A stretch of 64,000 nt of DNA from Bacteroidota bacterium. GTDB taxonomy: Bacteria > Bacteroidota > Bacteroidia > Chitinophagales > Chitinophagaceae. Both the position numbers and the translations under genes were made by a program. The notes below the pieces were generated by a model. That model searched no databases, had not been told where the DNA came from, and saw only the letters and a program-made list of their open reading frames with translations. Position 1 is the stretch's first letter. Each line of letters opens with the position of its first letter. Below are positions 51,390 through 60,285 of this stretch, in pieces. The DNA lies in the NCBI GenBank assembly GCA_023416995.1, contig JAEZGI010000077.1, positions 1-64,000 on the forward strand, read 5' to 3'.

Positions 51390-51953
51390 TCAATTCTGGG
51401 CTCTTATTCTACTTAGTGTTTCCTGGGTAATACCAAGATACGATGCTATCATGCCAAGCGGTATGCGGTGGTAGATGTCGTTATAAACCTCGCAGAAATG
51501 TTGATACTTTTCTTTGGCGCTGGTAAAGCGTAATGAAGTAATGCGCTCCATAAACTGATAGAACATGCTACCCATAGATAAGCGCGCATACCGCTCCATC
51601 TCAGGAAAATGATCAAACAGGTAAACCAGATCAACAACACTTAAAGTTAGTACTTCACAATCCTCTAATGCGTCAATATAATAATGATCCAGTTGCCGAA
51701 ACATCATACTTCTGGGAGAGTTTACCCATTCACCTTCTGCACCAAAATAATCGCTAACCTCTTTTCCGTCCTTTAGAAAATATAGACGCATCAGACCTTG
51801 CTGAATGAAGTAGTTCTGGGTACATATCTTGCCGGCATCATGAACGAGTGCTCCTTTTTTATACGCCTGCTCCTTCACCCGGCTGGTAAGCTCCTCCTGG
51901 AGATGGTCGCTTACGGTGATAAATTGCGCAAAATGCTGAAGTAAAGTTATCAT
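51390..51953 (-). CDS. Crp/Fnr-family transcriptional regulator
   Basis: A 187-residue regulator, started at the ATG at 51953 rather than the TTG at 51968. A cyclic-nucleotide-binding-like beta roll spans residues 15-110 (GALVHDAGKICTQNYFIQQGLMRLYFLKDGKEVSDYF) and a long dimer helix leads to a C-terminal winged helix-turn-helix (IPLGMIASYLGITQETLSRIR). The ligand pocket lacks the RSALVxxD-type phosphate motif, as in most Bacteroidota members, so the signal is unlikely to be cAMP. Target genes unknown; the hydrolase gene lies next to it on the same strand. Confidence 0.92.
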   Translation of the reverse strand: MITLLQHFAQFITVSDHLQEELTSRVKEQAYKKGALVHDAGKICTQNYFIQQGLMRLYFLKDGKEVSDYFGAEGEWVNSPRSMMFRQLDHYYIDALEDCEVLTLSVVDLVYLFDHFPEMERYARLSMGSMFYQFMERITSLRFTSAKEKYQHFCEVYNDIYHRIPLGMIASYLGITQETLSRIRAQN

Positions 51954-52009
51954 AACTGAATTTAGCAATTAATTACCTTCCCGTATATCTTCCGGATTTT
52001 TTAAAGCGG

Positions 52010-52378
52010 TTGACTTTGATCTGTCTATTGGCAATATTCATTTCCTTTAATTGCAGTATCCATGAAAACACATCGCCTTCAGGCGGTGATACAATTTTAT
52101 ATAGAACATCCGAGGATGGATTAGTGTTCCAGTTGAAGATCGATGATAACTTTTATTATTATGACTCACTCAGGAGTAAGGATGTGGTGTTAGGTTACCC
52201 AATAGGTCGTGTCAAAAAAAAGAAGGATAGCTCAACGATACATTTGAGAATAAACGAGAAGGATACCATTTTTAGGTTTGCTCTTTTTGAAGCTGACAGT
52301 GTTTTATTCGGCTTAGCGCCCGGCAGAAGATTTTATATTGTTACAAATAAAAACGAACATGCATGGGTAATAGATTAA
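52010..52378 (+). CDS. Small probable lipoprotein, unknown
   Basis: A 122-residue protein whose start looks like the TTG at 52010 (MTLICLLAIFISFNCSIHEN), giving a type II signal peptide with a possible lipobox SFNC; no ATG is available. The mature part is beta-rich (TILYRTSEDGLVFQLKIDDNFYYYDS). No family recognised. The weak start codon and lack of a clear ribosome site lower confidence. The 283 bases after it hold nothing but the terminator of the opposite-strand M1 peptidase gene. Confidence 0.55.
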   Translation: MTLICLLAIFISFNCSIHENTSPSGGDTILYRTSEDGLVFQLKIDDNFYYYDSLRSKDVVLGYPIGRVKKKKDSSTIHLRINEKDTIFRFALFEADSVLFGLAPGRRFYIVTNKNEHAWVID

Positions 52379-52610
52379 TTTGGAAGATACTACTATGATG
52401 AATATTAAAACTGTCATAGGTTTATTGCGCATACATTCCATTTGCTTAACAGCAGCAAAAGATTCACTTCTTATCACAGAAGATTGAAGTCTTAATGACC
52501 AAGTGATGTAACACAATCCTTCCGTTGGCTGTAATATATACACCTGATTAAAATTCTAGCGCAGCGCAACATAGCAAGCCTTTTGCAAGGCCCACCATCG
52601 AACAATAAAC

Positions 52611-52637
52611 AAAAAGGCTGCCCTTTCGGGCAGCCTT
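52611..52637 (-). terminator. Intrinsic terminator of the M1 peptidase gene
   Basis: On the minus strand AAGGCTGCCC, loop GAAA and GGGCAGCCTT form a perfect 10-bp stem followed by TTT after the paired TT. It lies 25 bases after the peptidase stop codon. Confidence 0.92.
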
Positions 52638-52661
52638 CCGACATTCAACACTTCAATATTA

Positions 52662-55049
52662 TCAGAACGATTTCTTTCCTTCTTTCTCCTGCGCCTTTTG
52701 CATTGGGTTCATCCCTGAAGACTGACCACGCGCCTGTTGTCTTTGTTTGAACAAAGTAAACTTGGAAGTAGTTGTAATATTACCCCAGGTGTTATTGCTT
52801 TCATCGATGTCAGCAATTTCACGCATTGGATCCAAACGAACAGAAGCCACTTCTTTATCCTTCATAAACACTTTCGTGATCCGCTGCTCGTTCAATCTCC
52901 AGATCTGTGCAGGAATGCGATCAATCTCTTTACTGCCATCCTTAAAGGTCCACTCAACAATTACCGGCATCACCAATCCGCCTTTGTTGCTTACAGCGAT
53001 CTCGTAGAAATGTTTGTTTGCCACGCGTGCCTTGGTAGCCTCATCGGCTGCTTCAAAAGGCGAAGCGGATGGATCCACCGGGTAACGTGTTGAATCATAT
53101 TTTTCGATACCGCGTGCATAGCGCCAGTAAAAATCACGCAGCGTAGTATCCGCATCTGTAGCAAACCTGATGCTCTTATCTTCCCGGTTACGGATCTTGG
53201 ATAAATCATCAAACTCATTCAGCATGGGTTTATCTAATGCCCGGGTAGCTGAACCCTGCTGACGTGCTGGAGGTACCGCCGCCAGGTCGGGACGATAATA
53301 TTTCACGCTATCAAGCGATTGATCAGTAGCATCGGTGGTGAAAAACCAACCTCTCCAGAACCAATCAAGATCCTCACCGGATGCATCTTCCATGGTACGG
53401 AAGAAATCAGCTGGTTCAGGATGTTTAAATGCCCATCTTCTTGCATATTCCTTAAACGAATAATCAAACAGCTCGCGACCCATGATGGTTTCACGCAACA
53501 TGTTTAAGCCGGTTGCAGGTTTGGTATAGGCATTAGGCCCGAATCGAACGATGTTTTCTGAATTCGCCATGATAGGCTCCAACTGATCCTTTGGCAGTTT
53601 CATATAATCAGTAATAGAGTAGGCCGGACCTTTACCACGAACAGGAAACTTGTTATCCCATAATTCTTCGGTCAGGTATTCAACAAAAGAGTTCAGCCCT
53701 TCATCCATCCAGCTCCATTGACGTTCATCACTGTTGATGATCATCGGGAAGAAGTTATGCCCTACTTCATGTATAATTACACCCAGCATACCATATTTGG
53801 TTGCTTCAGAGTAAGTGCCGTCTTTTTCTGTACGGCCATAGTTGAAGCATATCATCGGGTATTCCATACCGTTAGCAGCTTCCACGCTTTGAGCTACCGG
53901 GTAAGGATAGGGAATGGTGAATTTTGAATAGCTCTTGATGGTATGTGCGACAGCCTTGGTAGAAAACGGACGGTATAAACCATAAGCTTCCTTACCATAA
54001 AAACTCATACACATGATCTTTTTGCCTTCAACAGTGATCGGCATCGCATCCCAAACAAATTTGCGGGACGCTGTCCATGCAAAATCACGTACGTTGTCGG
54101 CCTTATAGATCCAGGTTTTTTTCTGTGTGCTTTTGGTTCCTTCTGCTTTTTTAGCTTCTTCGAGCGTCACAATCTCAACCGGCTCTTTGGAAGTCTGCGC
54201 TTTTGCCCAGCGTGCCTGGCGGGCAGGCGATAATACCTGTGCATAGTTCTGGCATTCACCGGTAGAACCAACAACATGATCTGCAGGTACAGTCATCTGT
54301 ACTTTGAAGTTGCCAAAAGTCAGGGCAAATTCACCACGACCGGTGAACTGGTGATTCTGCCAGCCAACCACATCACTATATACGCAAAGACGCGGATACC
54401 ATTGTGACATGGTAAACAGTGCGTTGCCATCAGGGAACATTTCATAACCGCCACGGCCACCTTCGCTCATACGATCGGAGATCTTGTAATCCCAGTCAAT
54501 TTTGAAAATGAACTTTTGACCTGGTTTCAATGGAACCGGCAGCTCAACACGCATCATTGTTTTGTTGATGGTGTATTCCAGTTTTTTACCAAGTGCATCC
54601 TGGATCTTGCGAATATTAAAACCAAGACCATTATCACCTTTAGCGGCCTCAAGGCTGGTAACCATCTGCTCACTGATCATGCGCGGCATAGTGCTGCTGC
54701 TTTGATAGTTTGCGTTGTTTTTGCTGCTGTGTTCGTTCTCATCCAACTGGAGCCACAGGTAGTTTAATGTGTTGGGTGAGTTGTTGAAATAGGTAATCGT
54801 TTCGGAACCGGTGAGTTTGAGATTCGCTTCATCCAGTTCACACTTAATGTCATAATCCGCACGCTGTTGCCAGTACTTTGGTCCTGGTGCACCACTCGCA
54901 GTGCGATACTCATTCGGGGTAGGCAGGATGGTGCCAAGTTGTTCAAATTTATTCCCGTGATTGGAATTTGGATTGTTCAGGATGTTCTGCGCGTGTGGCA
55001 CCAACGCAAAACATAACAGAGCAATACATGCAAAAACACTTTTTTTCAT
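52662..55049 (-). CDS. M1-family zinc metallopeptidase, exported
   Basis: A 795-residue peptidase with a signal peptide (MKKSVFACIALLCFALVPHAQ). The zinc site is HEVGH at 427-431 with Glu450 nineteen residues on (HExxH-x18-E). The usual GAMEN exopeptidase motif is replaced by NGMEYP (393-398), marking the non-classical M1 group common in Bacteroidota. The C-terminal part is a beta-sandwich (KGGLVMPVIVEWTFKDGS). It probably trims peptides in the periplasm. HupE/UreJ lies 11 bases upstream on the same strand. Confidence 0.93.
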   Translation of the reverse strand: MKKSVFACIALLCFALVPHAQNILNNPNSNHGNKFEQLGTILPTPNEYRTASGAPGPKYWQQRADYDIKCELDEANLKLTGSETITYFNNSPNTLNYLWLQLDENEHSSKNNANYQSSSTMPRMISEQMVTSLEAAKGDNGLGFNIRKIQDALGKKLEYTINKTMMRVELPVPLKPGQKFIFKIDWDYKISDRMSEGGRGGYEMFPDGNALFTMSQWYPRLCVYSDVVGWQNHQFTGRGEFALTFGNFKVQMTVPADHVVGSTGECQNYAQVLSPARQARWAKAQTSKEPVEIVTLEEAKKAEGTKSTQKKTWIYKADNVRDFAWTASRKFVWDAMPITVEGKKIMCMSFYGKEAYGLYRPFSTKAVAHTIKSYSKFTIPYPYPVAQSVEAANGMEYPMICFNYGRTEKDGTYSEATKYGMLGVIIHEVGHNFFPMIINSDERQWSWMDEGLNSFVEYLTEELWDNKFPVRGKGPAYSITDYMKLPKDQLEPIMANSENIVRFGPNAYTKPATGLNMLRETIMGRELFDYSFKEYARRWAFKHPEPADFFRTMEDASGEDLDWFWRGWFFTTDATDQSLDSVKYYRPDLAAVPPARQQGSATRALDKPMLNEFDDLSKIRNREDKSIRFATDADTTLRDFYWRYARGIEKYDSTRYPVDPSASPFEAADEATKARVANKHFYEIAVSNKGGLVMPVIVEWTFKDGSKEIDRIPAQIWRLNEQRITKVFMKDKEVASVRLDPMREIADIDESNNTWGNITTTSKFTLFKQRQQARGQSSGMNPMQKAQEKEGKKSF

Positions 55050-55060
55050 TACACCTGTTT

Positions 55061-55642
55061 TTATTGTGGAAATCGTTCAAGAGCCATTATTAATGCAATC
55101 CCAAATACGGCACCGGAGCCGTAAAGCAAATATTCGCGCCGTGGAAAGTTCAAGAGCCTGATGCAAATTAAAGAAACTATCAGAACGCACGCAACTATTA
55201 GTAGCTGTCCCACCTCTAATCCTATATTAAAGGCAAGCAATTGGGGAACAATGTTTGAATCGCGTCCAAGCAGGCTTTTCAGGTAATTGGAAAAACCCAG
55301 TCCATGGATGAGTCCAAAAAACAAAGCCAAAAAATAAATAGGAGGGAAGCGGGTGCGAAAGCGAAACTCTTTTTCGCGGATATTGCTCAACGCTGTGAAT
55401 ACAATGGTGACGGGTATCAGGAATTCGATCCATGCAGCTGACACATTAATATAATTCAATGTGCTTAGTGCAAGTGTGATCGAATGACCGATTGTAAAAG
55501 CTGTGATCAGGATCAGGATCTTTTTCCAGTCCCCAAAAGTGTACCTTAAACAAAGCGCGAGAACAAAAATAATGTGATCGTATCCGTTCAGATCGGCTAT
55601 GTGTTCAAAGCCGAGTGAGCAATAAAGCCAGAAATCCTGCAT
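55061..55642 (-). CDS. HupE/UreJ-family membrane protein
   Basis: A 193-residue inner-membrane protein; the ATG at 55642 (MQDFWLYCSLGFEHIADLNGYDHIIFV) starts where the family does. HxxxxDHxxF (HIADLNGYDHIIF) and TAFTIGHSITLALS are the conserved HupE/UreJ histidine motifs, within six to seven hydrophobic helices. HupE/UreJ proteins are linked to nickel or other metal uptake. In Bacteroidota they accompany M1 peptidases and a DUF6702 protein, exactly as here, so metal supply to the peptidase is one idea (inference). Its first bases overlap nothing coding on the other strand if the 55692 start is right. Confidence 0.87.
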   Translation of the reverse strand: MQDFWLYCSLGFEHIADLNGYDHIIFVLALCLRYTFGDWKKILILITAFTIGHSITLALSTLNYINVSAAWIEFLIPVTIVFTALSNIREKEFRFRTRFPPIYFLALFFGLIHGLGFSNYLKSLLGRDSNIVPQLLAFNIGLEVGQLLIVACVLIVSLICIRLLNFPRREYLLYGSGAVFGIALIMALERFPQ

Positions 55643-55691
55643 GGTTTCTAAAATAAATAAGAGATTTGTAACTGAAAAATATAATTGTTCA

Positions 55692-56207
55692 ATGGTGAGT
55701 TTAACAGGCAGGCGGTTGTTGGTATTATTTGGCCTGGTGGCTTTGATGGCATTCAAAAAAGAGGTTCACCCTATTTATGTAAGTGTCACAGAAATCAATC
55801 ATAACCCCGTCGATAAGAACCTGGAAATAGCCTGTAAGATTTTTACCGACGATTTTGAAACGGTACTTACCAGGGCCACAGGGGCGAAGATTGATCTTTT
55901 CCACCCTGCAGACACTGCATTGACCGGTCGGCAAATAAGTCAATACATCGGCAAACACCTTAATATAAGAGTGGATGGGAAACCCGCAACACTCAGTTTC
56001 CTGGGTTTTGAACGCGAACTGGATGCTGTCTGGAGTTTTTTTGAAGTAAAAAACCTCACTGCCGCGCCAAGGTCGATCGCAATAAAAAATGATTTGTTAT
56101 ATGAGAATTTCAGGGAGCAGATCCACCTGATGCATGTAACTGTCGGTGGCAAAAGGAAAAGCACGAAGTTGGACTATCCTGAAACGGATGCGAATTTTTC
56201 CTGGTAA
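55692..56207 (+). CDS. DUF6702-type exported protein
   Basis: A 171-residue protein; start at the ATG at 55692, giving RRLLVLFGLVALMAF as signal peptide, while the open frame runs back to 55641 over the HupE/UreJ start. The mature part begins HPIYVSVTEINHNPVDKNLEIACKIFTDDFETVL, the pattern of the DUF6702 family, and ends in a short beta segment. It is divergent from the HupE/UreJ-M1 pair with a 49-base shared upstream region. Function of the family is unknown. Confidence 0.85.
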   Translation: MVSLTGRRLLVLFGLVALMAFKKEVHPIYVSVTEINHNPVDKNLEIACKIFTDDFETVLTRATGAKIDLFHPADTALTGRQISQYIGKHLNIRVDGKPATLSFLGFERELDAVWSFFEVKNLTAAPRSIAIKNDLLYENFREQIHLMHVTVGGKRKSTKLDYPETDANFSW

Positions 56208-56270
56208 AGAATCATGCAACTGATCGCCTGGATAAAGGGTGGCAAATTGAGCTTACTGTCATACCGGAAA

Positions 56271-57566
56271 TCATTCCTCCATCTCTCCCCGTAATTTCTC
56301 ACTTATAATCACCAGCACCTTGTCGATCCGCTGCGCATCCATATCGACGATCTCAATGGTGAATCCCTGCCAGTCCATCTTATCACCGGTTTGCGGGATC
56401 CGTTCCAGTTTGTGAAGTATAAATCCTGCCAGGGTATCAAATTCCTGTTCCCCTTCATTCATCCATTCCGTTTTCTCAAAACGGCTAAGGAAATCGTAAA
56501 AAGGGATTTGTGCATCTACCAGGTATGATCCGTCTTCGCGTTCAATAATCTCGTAATCTTCAACATTGGGTTCAGGAAGATCACCAACAATGGCTTCAAG
56601 GATATCATTTAATGTGATCATACCCTGGATGCTTCCGTATTCATCCACAATAAAACTCGCGTGAACACGGTTCTCCTTAAATTTCTCCATCACCTTGTAG
56701 GCTGTTACGTTTTCAGGAACAAACAAGGCTGGTTTCATGATTTGTTTGAATAGCGTAAGATCATTCGATACATACAGATCTTTTAATGATATGATCCCTT
56801 TGATATTATCGATGTTGCCTTCGCAAACAGGGTAAACACTATGTGGTTCGCGGATGATCTTTTCTTTGATAGAAGCTTCATTGTCGTTAATATCAAACCA
56901 GTCGATATCACTGCGGTGCGTCATCAGTGAAGTGATGTTCCGGTCGCCGAGGTGGAACACACGTTCGATGATTTCCTGTTCAGCTTCTTCAATGGTTCCC
57001 TGTTCGGTACCTTCACTGATAATGGCTTTGATTTCTTCTTCCGTAACCTGGTTATCCTTTGCCTTTATATTAAACAGTTTCACGATCAGGTTCGTGCTGC
57101 TTGTGAGTAACCAGATAAAAGGATGGGTGATAAGGCTCACGACACGCATCGGTGCCGCCAACAATTTCGCGATCGCTTCGGGACGTGATAAACCCAATCG
57201 TTTTGGTACCAGCTCACCAAAAATCAGCGTGAAATAAGTGATGATGATTACTATGATGGCGGTAGCGAGACCCGGTGCGTAAGGCCGCAACAGTTCGAAA
57301 CCTTCCAGGAAATGTACCAGATCGGTTTTAAGATTTTCACCTGAATATATACCCGTCAGGATTCCGATCAACGTGATGCCGATCTGAACCGTAGATAAAA
57401 ACCGGTCAGGATGATTGGATAATTCCAGCGCCTCTTTGGCTCTTTTGTCTCCCCTGTGTGCCTGTGCTTCTAATCTTGCCTTTCTTGCTGAAACCAACGC
57501 TATTTCAGCCATCGAAAAAACTCCATTCAATAAAATAAGACCAAAAATGATAAATATCTCAACCAT
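56271..57566 (-). CDS. CNNM/CorC-type transporter (hemolysin-family)
   Basis: A 431-residue inner-membrane protein. N-terminal DUF21 domain (residues 1-190) with four hydrophobic segments, starting MVEIFIIFGLILLNGVFSMAEIALVSARKARL; two CBS domains (about 205-330; VPENVTAYKVMEKFKENRVHASFIVDEYGSIQGMITLNDIL); and a C-terminal CorC/HlyC domain (GSYLVDAQIPFYDFLSRFE). Homologues work in magnesium or sodium efflux despite the old hemolysin name. It lies 13 bases downstream of the PAP2 gene on the same strand. Confidence 0.94.
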   Translation of the reverse strand: MVEIFIIFGLILLNGVFSMAEIALVSARKARLEAQAHRGDKRAKEALELSNHPDRFLSTVQIGITLIGILTGIYSGENLKTDLVHFLEGFELLRPYAPGLATAIIVIIITYFTLIFGELVPKRLGLSRPEAIAKLLAAPMRVVSLITHPFIWLLTSSTNLIVKLFNIKAKDNQVTEEEIKAIISEGTEQGTIEEAEQEIIERVFHLGDRNITSLMTHRSDIDWFDINDNEASIKEKIIREPHSVYPVCEGNIDNIKGIISLKDLYVSNDLTLFKQIMKPALFVPENVTAYKVMEKFKENRVHASFIVDEYGSIQGMITLNDILEAIVGDLPEPNVEDYEIIEREDGSYLVDAQIPFYDFLSRFEKTEWMNEGEQEFDTLAGFILHKLERIPQTGDKMDWQGFTIEIVDMDAQRIDKVLVIISEKLRGEMEE

Positions 57567-57579
57567 TGTAAGCTGTGAA

Positions 57580-58188
57580 TTATTTGTCTAAACTAAGCAT
57601 TCCCACTTGTTTTAGATACAATTTACTTGTGATAAAACCTATGCCACAGCCTAATATACCACCGCAGAGCACATCGAATGGATAATGTACGCCAACATAT
57701 ACCTGCGTGTAGGCAATCATAAAAGCCCAGACAAAAAATAGCCAGGCGTGTTTGAAAACAGTGCGAAGGGTCAGGTAAAAAAACATTGCCTGCCCGAAAT
57801 GTGTGGTTGCATGGGATGAAGTGAAACTACTGCTGCCCGGACAATAATTGATAAAGAAACGAAGCTGTGGACCAATCTCGGGATCCTGGCAGGGGCGGAT
57901 CCGCCAGATGGTTTGTTTAATAATCTGGCTACTTACAATATCTGCTAGCGCAGCCGTTAACAGGAAACCCACAATCCACCAAACGCCGCGCATTCCAAAG
58001 TTTAGACAAACAAACATCGCCAGCATCAGGTAAAGCGGTAACCAAAAACCGGTTTCACGAACAAATGGCAAAACAGTGTCGAAAAAGCTGTTACCCCAGG
58101 TTTGATTAATATGTTTTATGAGCCACTGGTCAGCAGGATCAATGTAATCCCAAAACGGTGAAACGGCTTTTACCTGTACTAAATACAT
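57580..58188 (-). CDS. PAP2-family membrane phosphatase
   Basis: A 202-residue integral membrane phosphatase with about five helices. Motif 1 is KQTIWRIRP, motif 2 is the SSSFTSSHATT variant of PSGH, and motif 3 is TQVYVGVHYPFDV, where Gln replaces the Arg of SRxxxxxHxxxD while His and Asp are kept. Likely dephosphorylates undecaprenyl pyrophosphate or a phospholipid. First gene of a unit with the CNNM-type gene 13 bases on, and divergent from the sulfatase gene. Confidence 0.9.
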   Translation of the reverse strand: MYLVQVKAVSPFWDYIDPADQWLIKHINQTWGNSFFDTVLPFVRETGFWLPLYLMLAMFVCLNFGMRGVWWIVGFLLTAALADIVSSQIIKQTIWRIRPCQDPEIGPQLRFFINYCPGSSSFTSSHATTHFGQAMFFYLTLRTVFKHAWLFFVWAFMIAYTQVYVGVHYPFDVLCGGILGCGIGFITSKLYLKQVGMLSLDK

Positions 58189-58193
58189 GGACG

Positions 58194-58247
58194 CAAAAAT
58201 AGGCGCTTCAAGGCAGCGTTACATCAATATGGAAAACGTTATTTTTG
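58194..58247. promoter_or_regulatory. Back-to-back -7 boxes for PAP2 and LTA-synthase-like genes
   Basis: TATTTTTG on the minus strand (58201-58194) lies 5 bases before the PAP2 ATG, and TATTTTTG on the plus strand (58240-58247) lies 10 bases before the sulfatase ATG. Both match TAnnTTTG exactly and would give near-leaderless transcripts. No clear -33 TTTG is seen for either. Confidence 0.5.
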
Positions 58248-58257
58248 CCGGTCCACC

Positions 58258-60246
58258 ATGAAAAAAAATCCGCTTCGATCCCTTCCACAGGTGGCCCGTT
58301 GGTCGATTGTTGTTGGGCTTATCTTTTTCTTTGCAATGTCGCTGTTGCGACTGGGTTTATATTGGTTTTTTCCGAACCAGGGTATGACATTTCCTGATGT
58401 CCGGAAAGCTTTATGGCTTGGTGTGCGGTACGATCTGCGTATCGTGGCAGTCCTGATCTTGCTGATATTTCTGCCAGGACTCTGGCCGGGCCTCGATCCC
58501 TTCCGCGGAAAACCTCAACGCAAAGGATGGCGGGGTACACTCGGTGTGATCTCATTTTTGTTCATGCTCTTTTACGCCATCGATTTTGCTCATTTCAGCT
58601 ACCTTGGCCAGCGGTTAAATGCGAGCGTGTTAAATTATCTTGCTGACACCCAGATTTCTTTCACAATGGTTTGGGAATCATATCCCATATTAAGGTTATT
58701 GGGAATTGTACTGTTGGTAGCATTTCTGTTTTCAAGACTGATTGCCAGGGGGTATAAAAGTATCGCTGCTCATCCGGGTCACCCATCAAAAAGATCGAAA
58801 ATTGCTACAATGGTCGTTCTGATTTTGGTATGCGGAGGCCTGATTTTCGGGCGGTTCAATCAATATCCATTGCGCTGGAGCGACGCTTTTGCGTTGGGTA
58901 ACGACTATAAAGCCAATCTTGCACTAAACCCGTTTGAGTCGTTTTTCAACTCGCTTAAATTCCGGAAAACGAGTTACGATCTGGGTAAACTCCGTGAGGG
59001 ATACCCATTGCTGGCTGATTATCTCGGGCTTGGTACGTCGGCAAATCTAAACTTCACCCGCAACGTTCAGCCACGGCCCGGCGCAATCAACTCGAACCCA
59101 AACATAGTATTGGTGCTTTGTGAATCTTTTAGTGGTTACAAAAGTTCCATGTGGGGCAACCCATTAAATACCACACCTTTTTTTGATAGCCTTACCAGGA
59201 ACGGTTTGTTCTTTGATCATTGCTTTACCCCAACCTATGGCACTGCCCGGGGGGTATGGGCAACGATCACGGGTATTCCCGACGTTGAGATGCCTACAAC
59301 CGCAAGCCGCAACCCGCTCGCAGTAAACCAGCGTACCATCATTAACGAATTCACCAACCTTAATAAGTTTTACTTTCTTGGTGGTAGTTCCAGTTGGGCG
59401 AATATCCGCGGTTTGCTGACCAATAATATCGAGGGCCTCAGGATGTATGAGGAAGATAGTTACAAAGCGCCCCGGATTGATGTGTGGGGTATCAGTGACA
59501 AAAATCTTTTTCTTGAGGCCAATGCTGTACTGGCACAACAGGATTCTGGTTTTTTTGCTATCATACAAACGGCCGATAACCACCGGCCCTACACCATTCC
59601 CGAAGAGGACCGTTTTGAGTTCGAGCTCAAAACGGTGCCGGTTGACTCGCTGAGAAAGTATGGTTTTGAGTCGCTGGCCGAATACAATGCTTTCCGCTAT
59701 ACCGATTTTTGTTTCCAGAAATTTATGCAGGCGGCTTCAAAAGAGAAGTATTACGCAAACACCATTTTTGTTTTTGTAGGGGATCATGGTATTCCTGGCG
59801 ATGCATCTGCTATGCTGCCCAGGTCATGGACCGACCAGCGGCTCACGGCTGAACATGTGCCGTTGCTTTTTTATGCGCCGGGCATGATAGCGCCGGGCCG
59901 GTCCGCCCAGATCTGTTCACAGATCGACATCCTTCCTACCATTGCTGGCCTGGTGAACATGCCTTATGTGAATAGTTCTCTTGGAAGAGACTTGCTTGAT
60001 ACTACGCGACAGGAACAGTTTGCTTTCATTTTTGACCCCGATTATGGTCAGGCGGGAGTGGTGATGGAAGACTATTTCTACCGGCATCAGTTGCAGACGG
60101 GAAAAAAAGAAATTGTTTCAATCAGAAACAACGATAAGCTTGATAGTACCATTGTTGGGCAAGGAGTTATGCAAAAAGCAACAGCTATAACAAATGCTTT
60201 TCATGAAGCTGCAAAATACCTGATACTGAATAACAAAAAGCCCTAA
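58258..60246 (+). CDS. LTA-synthase-like membrane sulfatase (phosphoglycerol transferase family)
   Basis: A 662-residue inner-membrane enzyme: five membrane helices in residues 15-200, then a periplasmic sulfatase/alkaline-phosphatase-fold domain. The metal and nucleophile region reads FFDHCFTPTYGTARGVWATITGIPD, with the Thr of YGTARG as the likely nucleophile; FVFVGDHGIPGDAS and HVPLLFYAPG supply the other metal ligands. Family members move phosphoglycerol or phosphoethanolamine groups to envelope glycans or lipids. Gram-negative Bacteroidota lack lipoteichoic acid, so the acceptor is something else. Start is the ATG at 58258. Confidence 0.92.
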   Translation: MKKNPLRSLPQVARWSIVVGLIFFFAMSLLRLGLYWFFPNQGMTFPDVRKALWLGVRYDLRIVAVLILLIFLPGLWPGLDPFRGKPQRKGWRGTLGVISFLFMLFYAIDFAHFSYLGQRLNASVLNYLADTQISFTMVWESYPILRLLGIVLLVAFLFSRLIARGYKSIAAHPGHPSKRSKIATMVVLILVCGGLIFGRFNQYPLRWSDAFALGNDYKANLALNPFESFFNSLKFRKTSYDLGKLREGYPLLADYLGLGTSANLNFTRNVQPRPGAINSNPNIVLVLCESFSGYKSSMWGNPLNTTPFFDSLTRNGLFFDHCFTPTYGTARGVWATITGIPDVEMPTTASRNPLAVNQRTIINEFTNLNKFYFLGGSSSWANIRGLLTNNIEGLRMYEEDSYKAPRIDVWGISDKNLFLEANAVLAQQDSGFFAIIQTADNHRPYTIPEEDRFEFELKTVPVDSLRKYGFESLAEYNAFRYTDFCFQKFMQAASKEKYYANTIFVFVGDHGIPGDASAMLPRSWTDQRLTAEHVPLLFYAPGMIAPGRSAQICSQIDILPTIAGLVNMPYVNSSLGRDLLDTTRQEQFAFIFDPDYGQAGVVMEDYFYRHQLQTGKKEIVSIRNNDKLDSTIVGQGVMQKATAITNAFHEAAKYLILNNKKP

Positions 60247-60285
60247 AGAAAGCGGAAACCGGAAGGTGATACCTCGTTCGCGTGA

